64,000 bases of DNA from Methanosarcina barkeri str. Wiesmoor (lineage in GTDB: Archaea; Halobacteriota; Methanosarcinia; Methanosarcinales; Methanosarcinaceae), in contig NZ_CP009526.1 of assembly GCF_000969985.1 (NCBI RefSeq), positions 2,480,001 to 2,544,000 of the forward strand, in the 5' to 3' direction. Shown in pieces: positions 57,326 through 64,000 of the stretch. How positions within the stretch are numbered: position 1 is the stretch's first letter; each line of letters starts with the position of its first letter. Position numbers and translations under genes: made by a program. The notes under the pieces were generated by a model, which worked only from the letters and a program-made list of their open reading frames with translations, made no database searches and had not been told where the DNA came from.

Positions 57326-57527
57326 GGTGAACTCCAGGAGGAAAAATCAGGCAAGTTTAAATACATATAAAGTTAATACAATTAATGGCTCTTAGGGCGT
57401 GTTTTATGGAGTTCAGTTACCTGGAACGTACTTTTGAACTCCACAAACTACTTTTTATTAACCCTCTTATAAGTTTTATATGCAAACTCTAGAATATATG
57501 CGATTTTTATACTTATTCGATATTTTC
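57326..57527. other. Spacer upstream of membrane-protein pair
   Basis: Promoter region of the pair; tttaaatacatataaagtt near 57355 holds a TATA-like box. No gene. Confidence 0.35.
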
Positions 57528-57738
57528 GACTCTGTTCCAAAGCCTAGTGATCTTTACATTTCTTGATTGGAAATCTGAATTAACAATCTGAATTAACAAT
57601 AAGAATCCAGTTTTCATCAAAATAAATATTCGACATCTAAAGACTTCAACCCCAAAGTTGTATCTCCAGGATTGTGACCAATAACGAAATCTAGTGATTT
57701 TTTATTTTATGTTCATCACAGGATTTTGATACTAAGTC
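57528..57738. mobile_element. 211-bp MITE, family 2, inverted copy
   Basis: Ends gactctgttccaaagcctag and (reverse complement of right) gacttagtatcaaaatcctg. Flanked by atattttc on both sides (57520-57527 and 57739-57746), an 8-bp target duplication. Non-coding. Other copies at 59953 and 61131. Confidence 0.8.
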
Positions 57739-57876
57739 ATATTTTCACTGGCAATGATTAAAACAGGGAGTTTGGGTGAAATATTAATGGCACCTTTCTA
57801 CTTCTAATTTTTAGGTTTGTAATCAAATTCGGAGATCATATTTTTCAAAAAAATAAGTTTGCTGAGGTGCAAATTT

Positions 57877-59283
57877 TCAGCAAATATGAACCATACCATC
57901 ATCAGGTGGGCAGGGTTTTTTTGTTTCGGATTTTCTACCATTTTCAAAAAACTGACATGCATTTTCAATATCGTTAACAAGAATTGCTGCCATGTCAGAA
58001 GTGAAGTTTTCTCTTACGACAATACGCATTATCTCGATATCTGCGGCATTTTCTGGAAGACAGTAGGCGGGAATTATCCAGCCCCTCTCCCTCAGCTTAT
58101 AAGAGAGTTGCTGCAGGGAATAATCAGTTTCCTCTTTTTGTTTGAAAGCAATGATGGGAAGTCTTTCTCCTTTGTTCAGCATTTCGAAACGGCCCAGTCT
58201 GTCAACCTTCTCGGCGAGATCCTGGGAAACTTCAAGGATATTTTTCATTATTCTAGTATAGCCAGCTCTTCCGAATCTTAAAATATTATAATATTGGGCC
58301 ACAACCATCGCACTGCCTCCTGAAAAGTTCAGGGTGTACGAATCTTCCATTTCTCCAAGGTAATTTACATGGAAAATCAGGTCTTCGGGAAGGTCATTTT
58401 CATCACGGAAAATCAGCCAGCCAAGGCCAGGATAAGTCAATCCGTATTTATGCCCCGAAACGTTTATCGATTTTACACTTTCCAATCTGAAGTCCCACTC
58501 AAAATCAGGTTCGGTAAATGGCAATATGAAGCCGCCACTTGCAGCATCTATGTGGATGGGTATGTCCCAACCTTTTTCTTTTTTGTATCTCAAAAGCAAA
58601 TCATTAATATCCTTTACAGGATCGATTTCTCCTGTAAAAGTTGTTCCCAGAACGCAACCAACACAGATTGTGTTCTCATCAATCTGCTCTGAGACAGCGG
58701 CTGCCGAAATTTTACGTTCATCTTTGTCTATAGGAATTTTTCTAGCTTCGACGTCAAAGTATTTGGCAAACTTATCCCAGCAAACATGAGCGTCGTTTCC
58801 AAAAATTATGTTTGGTTTGCCTGTGCCTCGCCCTGAGTTTTTCCAGCTCCATTTGTGAGCCAGCAAACCCAACATTATAGCTTCTGAAGAGCCAGCCGTT
58901 GCCGTACCCATAAATTTGGTATGATGCCCATTAAAAAGGCGCCCAAGCATATTCACAATATTACTCTGGATAACTTTGTCAGTTTGAGGATATTCAAAAA
59001 TATCTATGATATTTTTATTTATGTTTTCCATGACAAGCTTGTCTGCTTCCGGTTCCATCCATGTGTTGACAAAACTTGCCAGGTTCAGGAAGGGATTGCC
59101 GTCGAGGCTCTGTTCATCATGTACCAGTTGATAAGCAGCTCTCGGACTCATTCCCTCTTCAGGAAATTCGTACTTGGGAATTCCTTTTTCTTTGACCTGT
59201 GGGATATATCTGGCACTGTATGCGCCAACACGATACTTTTTAGACTCATCTAAAGTTTCCAGATTTACTTTCTTCGAAATCAT
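57877..59283 (-). CDS. gadB: Glutamate decarboxylase (PLP-dependent)
   Basis: 468 residues from ATG 59283, preceded by aggggtcg; a longer frame to 59316 contains that site. Group II decarboxylase fold: FMGTATAGSSEAIMLGLLAH, FGNDAHVCWDKFAKYFDVEA, HIDAASGGFILPFTEPDFEW, and the PLP lysine in INVSGHKYGLTYPGLGW (near residue 270). C-terminal KPCPPDDGMVHIC resembles the pH-sensing tail of E. coli GadB. It turns glutamate into GABA, consuming a proton. No antiporter gene adjoins. Confidence 0.93.
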   Translation of the reverse strand: MISKKVNLETLDESKKYRVGAYSARYIPQVKEKGIPKYEFPEEGMSPRAAYQLVHDEQSLDGNPFLNLASFVNTWMEPEADKLVMENINKNIIDIFEYPQTDKVIQSNIVNMLGRLFNGHHTKFMGTATAGSSEAIMLGLLAHKWSWKNSGRGTGKPNIIFGNDAHVCWDKFAKYFDVEARKIPIDKDERKISAAAVSEQIDENTICVGCVLGTTFTGEIDPVKDINDLLLRYKKEKGWDIPIHIDAASGGFILPFTEPDFEWDFRLESVKSINVSGHKYGLTYPGLGWLIFRDENDLPEDLIFHVNYLGEMEDSYTLNFSGGSAMVVAQYYNILRFGRAGYTRIMKNILEVSQDLAEKVDRLGRFEMLNKGERLPIIAFKQKEETDYSLQQLSYKLRERGWIIPAYCLPENAADIEIMRIVVRENFTSDMAAILVNDIENACQFFENGRKSETKKPCPPDDGMVHIC

Positions 59284-59399
59284 AACTTCGACCCCTAAAA
59301 CATAATTGTAAAACACTCTGCCTTTTCCAGCTTACTTGGAAGAATAAATAAAAAAATAAGAAATAACTGGATGCAGAGTTTATGCTTCTGATTAATGTA

Positions 59400-59535
59400 T
59401 TATTTACTTCTTATACTTCTTATTATTCACTTCTACTTCTTATTATTCACTTCTACTTCTTATTATTCACTTCTACTTCTTATTATTCACTTCTTATACT
59501 TCTTATTACTTACTTCTTGTACTTCTTATTACTCA
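59400..59535. repeat. 20-bp tandem repeats (attattcacttctacttctt)
   Basis: Three perfect copies start near 59421, with degenerate ones on both sides. No gene. Confidence 0.85.
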
Positions 59536-59654
59536 CTTTTAGGCAGTGTCTCGAATTTGCTGTAAATTTGAAGTCAAGTTTTTACGTACTATGTAGATAA
59601 CTGATCTTCCGATATGGAATTTTCTGCTCAATAACTTTTTGATATTTATGATTT

Positions 59655-60500
59655 TACAGAAAAATTGGCACACCACCCACTTTTATCATCTATCTGCTGA
59701 TAAGACGTAGCCTTAAGACCTTCAAGAAAAATCTCAGCTTTCTCTTTATGAAAGAGATCAATGTCTTTTGTCAAGATTCAAGAAATAGTGGCTTTAGATA
59801 TAATATGAACACCAATATTTCCAGAAATTCATGTTTTTGGCTTTGAAATATTAGCAACATGATTAAGAGTGATTATCAGAGATTTGATTCCGGGATCATA
59901 TTCACCCTTTATACCTTGTGGCAATTTTTCTGTATATGTTTTGTGCTTAGAAGGACCCAGTACCAAAATCCAGTGATAAATGTAAAATTCAAAATCACTA
60001 GATTTTGTAATTGACCACAGTTCATGTGATATAACTCAGATGTTGAAGTCTTAAGATGTCGAATATTGATTTTGATAAATACCGGATTCTTCTTGTTAAT
60101 TCAGATTTTCAATCAAGAAATGCAAAAATCACTAGATTTTGGAACAGAGCCGCTTAGAAGGAGAATAAAAAATTTCTATCTTGTAGTTAGTGTTCAAAGG
60201 CTTTATGGATATAGCTTCATATGGATATGTCTTGGATTATTACGTCTCTATAGCCTTTAAAATACTCATCGTCGGGTAAAATGGACTTATCAACTTTAAA
60301 TATCTCAACTTGATGAATTTCTATTTTGTCCAGTTTAGATTTAGACTCTTTATCCTATGGAAGTTTTCTTTTTCTTCTCTCTTTTTCAAAAGAAATGTCT
60401 TCATTCTTTTTATATTCACGAATCTTACGTTTGGTTTGTTCATCTTTGAGTAAGTTGATTTCATCTCGGAGCTTCTGGTTCTCTGCTTTGAGGAATTCAA
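59655..60500 (-). pseudogene. Transposase relic interrupted by a family-2 MITE
   Basis: Minus-strand frames give KKIEFLKAENQKLRDEINLL, EIFKVDKSILPDDEYFKGYR, then (after the MITE) HKTYTEKLPQGIKGEYDPGI, KSLIITLNHVANISKPK, stop, IGVHIISKATIS and EGLKATSYQQIDDKSGWCA. This is a Methanosarcina IS66-like DDE transposase with a coiled coil in front. Removing 59953-60151 and one copy of gcttagaag makes EIFYSPSKHKTYTEKLPQG read through in one frame. Other stops remain. Confidence 0.75.
59953..60151. mobile_element. 199-bp MITE, family 2, inside a transposase relic
   Basis: Ends ggacccagtaccaaaatcca and (reverse complement) ggctctgttccaaaatctag. Flanks gcttagaa on both sides. The terminal pattern and 8-bp duplication resemble IS6/IS26-type ends. 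Confidence 0.85.
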
Positions 60501-60582
60501 TCTTTTTATTCTGTTATATTTTTTCATTAATCGAAAAGCCATTAATGCTTTTAACCATACAATTTGAAGAGAATACAGTGCA

Positions 60583-60999
60583 TTATTTATTTAACGATAT
60601 AGTTGTAAGCTTTGAGAACTTGACGCCTTTCAAGGCTATTATGGATTCAGCAAGTTCTGCAATATCTTCACCTTTTCCATTGAGAAAAATTAGTTCAAAA
60701 CAATTTTCACAATCAAGGAAAACATGCACTGAAGATCTTATCAAGTGAGAATAGTTGTGCTGAATATTTGTTAAAACATTTGATAGGTCTTTTCTCGTAT
60801 TGTCATAAATAACCGCAATTGTTCCTATACGATAGCCTTTAACGTCGTTTATCCATTCATAATGGTAAATATAACTCCTGATAGCATCTCTCATGCCTTC
60901 CGAGCGGGAAGAATAACCTCTTTTCTCAACAATCTCATCAAATTTACTCAGAAGGGTGTCTGGAAGAGAGACCCCTATTCTCATAAGTTCTGGTTCCAT
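60583..60999 (-). CDS. nikR: NikR-like nickel-responsive regulator
   Basis: 138 residues from ATG 60999 (site ggtgggtga upstream; an ATG at 61014 overlaps it). N-terminal ribbon-helix-helix ([40 protein letters not shown]) followed by the ACT-like metal domain. Aligned to E. coli NikR, ligand His76 (QH), His87 (VH) and Cys95 (NC) are kept but His89 is Phe (VHVFLD) and a Cys stands where E. coli has His92. So the metal site is altered. The neighbouring genes are not nickel genes. A repressor of nickel uptake in general; the metal here is not certain. Confidence 0.85.
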   Translation of the reverse strand: MEPELMRIGVSLPDTLLSKFDEIVEKRGYSSRSEGMRDAIRSYIYHYEWINDVKGYRIGTIAVIYDNTRKDLSNVLTNIQHNYSHLIRSSVHVFLDCENCFELIFLNGKGEDIAELAESIIALKGVKFSKLTTISLNK

Positions 61000-61130
61000 T
61001 ATATCACCCACCATACGGTTTGACTTTAATTATGATGTTACATAATTTATTGTGTGTATTACTATATATGCTTTTTTCACATAGAGGTTAATATAAAATA
61101 GTTATATTAATTATAAAATTATGATTGAAG

Positions 61131-61331
61131 GGACTCAGTTCCAAAATCCAGTGATAAACATAAAACTAAAAATCACTAGATTTTGTAATTGGTTATAGTT
61201 CTTGTGATTATGCTTATGGATTGAAGGCTTTACATATCGAATCTTAATTTTGATTGGAAACTGAATTCTTTTTACGAATTCGGATTTTCAATCAAGAAAT
61301 TTAAAAAATCACTAGATTTTGGAACAGAGCC
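61131..61331. mobile_element. 201-bp MITE, family 2, third copy
   Basis: Ends ggactcagttccaaaatcca and (reverse complement) ggctctgttccaaaatctag. Flanks gattgaag and gttgaagg are similar but not identical. Upstream of nikR. Confidence 0.75.
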
Positions 61332-61423
61332 GTTGAAGGGCACTTTAGTAATAGAAAGCAAGCAGGAAAAGGACGCTTTAGTAATAGAAAACAAGCATAA
61401 ACTAGCATAGCCATTTTTTGTAT

Positions 61424-61975
61424 GAGCCTATCATGAAACTCAAAATTTGATTTTTGAATCTCGTATTTGAATAGACCCCTTGAAAAATGATTAGTTTTTT
61501 AAGGGGTATTAATCCTTATTTGCCAAATATAATGAAGTGGCAGCCCTCCTCCAGTTAAGGTACATTCATTAAATGACCTATTTGCTGTTTAAATGACTTA
61601 AATACTTTAATTGTTAAATTAAACGTTGATTTATCCTTACTTTTAACATTAAATTTTGTATGGATGAAAATGACATCAGATGCCTTATTTATAAATAAAC
61701 ATAAATTGTAAAAGAATAAAGTATTTATCTCCCTTTTTTCTTGATTTAAAAGAGTATTATAGATTATTTATCTAAAAAATTGATTTTTAGAGTGTACCTT
61801 AATTGTGGAAGCTCTAAATGTATACCTATCATCTAAAATAAACATCGTATGCCCTTAGTTTTAGTACTGATTTGGAAGGACCCTATATTTGAAACAGTCA
61901 ATTGAATACCTAATCACTAAAATGATCCTGAAAGCTCATGATGATTTAGAATAAAATAGGTTTTGGGATAGGCTC
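61424..61975. mobile_element. 130-bp MITE, family 1, copy E, split by a 414-bp insertion
   Basis: Left end gagcctatcatgaaactc at 61424; right end gggataggctc ends at 61975; flanks tat on both sides. Positions 61472-61885 are foreign to the family; without them and one tatttgaa the element is exactly 130 bp. Confidence 0.85.
61472..61885. mobile_element. 414-bp non-autonomous element, third family
   Basis: Ends tagaccccttgaaaaa and (reverse complement) tagggtccttccaaatc, with tatttgaa (61464-61471 and 61886-61893) duplicated. The right-end sequence matches 41106-41120 beside the IS. No coding capacity found in it. Confidence 0.8.
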
Positions 61976-62253
61976 TATAACAAAGTGATCTTTTTGTAAA
62001 GCAAATTGACACAAAAGTATCGATATCTATTTTGGGAGTTAGAAAAATTGGGACTAACCAAGATTATTAACTTTGATCACACTAATATGGCATTCAAGCT
62101 TCAATTACAAAAATTTGGTTTTCATTCTTTAAAATCCTCTTAAAAAATGTTGGTGAACAAAAGAACTTATTCTCCAAATAACACGCATCCATATTTTTTC
62201 AATTTTTTGCATTTTCACTCATATTTATAATTTTCAAAACTTCAAATTCCTAG
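61976..62253. other. Spacer, nothing recognised
   Basis: AT-rich end of the amidohydrolase transcript. No gene or hairpin I can support. Confidence 0.35.
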
Positions 62254-63849
62254 TTAGACTCTATGGTCGTATACCTGCTTTCCTGCTACCCAGGTTTCAG
62301 CAACAACAGGAGGGTTTTTAGGGTCAAGATTACCTTCAAGGACTACAAGATCCGCAACCATACCTTTTTTCAGCATACCACGCTCTTTTTCCTGTCCACC
62401 GGCGTAAGCGCCCCCTGCAGTATACATCCAGAGCCACTGCTCAAAAGGAAGCACTTGATCTGGAAAGATGGCATTGCCTGCTCCATCGCTCATAGTTGAT
62501 CCCATCACAGAACCCTCAATCGGATCGCGAGCATCCATAAATCCTCCGGGATTATCACTGCCGGAGGCCACAGTCACTCCTCCCTTCACAAGGTCACCGT
62601 AGGCATACCACTTTCCATCATCTAGCACAACCTGTTTTGTATTTTGTGCCCTGGACAAAAACTGAGGTTGGATACATGCACACCCGCCCATGGCAGCAAG
62701 GCGTTTGATCTGAGATGTACTTATGAGGGTTACATGTTCTAGGCGTGGGCGCATTTCAAATCCAGCAGGGGCTCGAGTAACAGCATTTTCGAATGCCGTA
62801 AGCACAGCATCGGTTGTTACATTCCCAAAAGAATGGACACATACCCGGAATCCCTTTTCTGTCGCTGCAAAGAGCATTTCCTCAAAGTCATCCCGGTAGT
62901 TACCGCTGTTTATAGTCTGCCCTCCGATTTTAAGAGAAAAGGCTACTGTTTCTTCTGTTGCACCGTCAGCGAATAATTTGACAGGACCTACACGCAGCCT
63001 TTCATCACCCACTCCGGTGACCGGCCCATGAAGCCTATAACCCAGCTGATTGTCCAGAATGGTCTCTCCATGTGGCATCATAAGTACCGATACCGGAAGC
63101 CGTTCTTCACTGTGAAGCTTTTGATATGCCGCCTCAGCAGCCGGTGTGACGCCGGGGTCGTGGACAGCAGTGATACCGAATTTGAGAAGCTCTTTAGCAT
63201 GTGCCTCTATGAGGTTCGCAAGTGTTCCCGTGTCCGCTTCCATTGCCAGTCGGAACACAGGAACCTGCGCACATTCCACAAGCACGCCTGTTGGCATTCC
63301 GTCACTTTCCCGGAGAATAATTCCGCAACGAGGATCCGGAGTTGACCGGGTGATGCCCACAAGTTCCAGCGCCCGGCTGTTTACTACACTCTGATGGAAG
63401 GTAGCCTGGATAAGAAGAACCGGCCTGTCGGAGCTAATCTCATCCAGATCGTTTTTCGTCAGGTCGACCCCGCCAATCTTGGCATCGAACCAACCGAAGC
63501 CGACAATCCATCCTTTTCCCGGTTTTTTTCGGGTCTGCAGTTGAATTTCTTCCAGTACAGATCCCTTTTCAGTCAAGCCTATCAGGTTCGCCCAGGTAGG
63601 AAAAAAACAACCGAATGAAGATAGGTGGTTATGTGAATCAATGAAAGCAGGAAGTAGAACCCGACCCTTCAGGTCGCGAATTTTTGCATTGGGAAAAGAT
63701 TTCAGTATACTCCTATCACCAACGGCGGCAATGCAGCCTCCATTGATGACTACAGTCTCTGCATGTTTTTGTTCAGAATCCATGGTGAATATCCGGCCAC
63801 CCGTGAATGCAATGATTGAATCATTTTCTACATCGATGGTGTTTTTCAT
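62254..63849 (-). CDS. YtcJ-type amidohydrolase (Amidohydro_3)
   Basis: 531 residues. GGRIFTMDSEQKHAETVVIN start, then LLPAFIDSHNHLSSFG with the metal HxH, GWIVGFGWFD, GITAVHDPG, GPVKLFADGATEETVAFSLK, FRVCVHSFGN, PRLEHVTLIS, ASGSDNPGGFMDARDPIEGS and the KERGMLKKGMVADLVVL end. Cytosolic metal-dependent hydrolase of uncertain substrate; the family is mostly bacterial. GC content is clearly higher than in the flanks, consistent with transfer into the archaeon. ATG 63849; the upstream 150 bases to the window end show no other gene. Confidence 0.87.
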   Translation of the reverse strand: MKNTIDVENDSIIAFTGGRIFTMDSEQKHAETVVINGGCIAAVGDRSILKSFPNAKIRDLKGRVLLPAFIDSHNHLSSFGCFFPTWANLIGLTEKGSVLEEIQLQTRKKPGKGWIVGFGWFDAKIGGVDLTKNDLDEISSDRPVLLIQATFHQSVVNSRALELVGITRSTPDPRCGIILRESDGMPTGVLVECAQVPVFRLAMEADTGTLANLIEAHAKELLKFGITAVHDPGVTPAAEAAYQKLHSEERLPVSVLMMPHGETILDNQLGYRLHGPVTGVGDERLRVGPVKLFADGATEETVAFSLKIGGQTINSGNYRDDFEEMLFAATEKGFRVCVHSFGNVTTDAVLTAFENAVTRAPAGFEMRPRLEHVTLISTSQIKRLAAMGGCACIQPQFLSRAQNTKQVVLDDGKWYAYGDLVKGGVTVASGSDNPGGFMDARDPIEGSVMGSTMSDGAGNAIFPDQVLPFEQWLWMYTAGGAYAGGQEKERGMLKKGMVADLVVLEGNLDPKNPPVVAETWVAGKQVYDHRV

Positions 63850-64000
63850 GGTTCAGCTCCTATATACCTCATTTTCTTATTGTTTACAATAGTATTGGAA
63901 ACATTTACAATAACCTCGGAAACAGCTGATAATATTTTATTCTACTATCGCATGGGCGAAGTGTGACAGGTAACATACTGGCCGTTTTTCATTAATTCCC

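Noticed and set aside
61021-61080. Possible NikR operator upstream of nikR
   Set aside because: gtaatacac and gtgtgtatt-like words occur, but the spacing and symmetry do not make a convincing palindrome.

Overview
The window is a piece of a Methanosarcina-type archaeal chromosome. The evidence is convergent: AT-rich spacers, Shine-Dalgarno sequences of the aggtga/ggagg type, large PKD/DUF3344 surface proteins, NosD-like beta-helix proteins, TolB-like propellers, a UPF0228 protein, two HTH/FilR1-middle-domain regulators, a tetraether-lipid-synthase (Tes) type radical SAM enzyme, archaeal PheT, the split PurS/PurQ pair and many Methanosarcina-style transposon relics. I do not name the species. 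I saw no rRNA, tRNA or CRISPR array.

Layout. 1-9.4 kb: the 3' part of one PKD surface-protein gene and a complete 2.1k-residue relative, sharing a near-identical 3' end and terminator. 9.9-13.7 kb: a Met/Asn-rich secreted peptide, an ATPase-MscS pair and a convergent second MscS gene. 13.9-19.6 kb: two near-identical P-type H+-ATPase genes, the second with its start codon changed to ATA. 20-27.2 kb: GH130 glycosidase, Tes-like radical SAM, ferritin-like protein, PQQ-type sugar dehydrogenase and an ATP10-like protein, with transposon relics between. 27.2-29 kb: a graveyard (decayed tyrosine recombinase and a copied fragment of the sugar dehydrogenase). 29-38.2 kb: M48 protease pair, beta-helix protein, DNA polymerase IV, AI-2E-type permease, UPF0282 hydrolase, regulator, UPF0228. 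38.6-43.1 kb: trypsin-like protease with a small downstream gene, an insertion sequence and an IS66 relic. 43.4-51.5 kb: purS-purQ, beta-helix protein, rnhB, pheT and a 14-repeat propeller protein. 51.6-64 kb: EVE/Mrr-N-like protein, second regulator, SUMF1-domain protein with Asn-Ser repeats, small membrane-protein pair, glutamate decarboxylase, NikR-like regulator and a YtcJ-type amidohydrolase.

Most of the window is a mix of housekeeping singletons and cell-surface genes rather than one pathway. Its distinctive character is in the spacers. At least three families of short non-autonomous inverted-repeat elements can be delimited by their own target duplications: about 130 bp with a 3-bp duplication, about 200 bp with an 8-9-bp duplication, and 414 bp with an 8-bp duplication. 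Some are nested, and one, when removed on paper, restores the frame of the transposase it interrupted. A second theme is short tandem duplication at gene ends. It has produced arrays of mini-ORFs coupled through ATGA overlaps before the sugar dehydrogenase gene, a duplicated start region before the UPF0282 gene, and duplicated tails or repeats in pheT, UPF0228, the SUMF1 protein and the Met-rich peptide. I did not find a complete, clearly new defence or metabolic system. The best candidates for new biology are the mini-ORF leader, the ATPase-MscS pair, the protease with its small partner, and the start-codon-less H+-ATPase twin.
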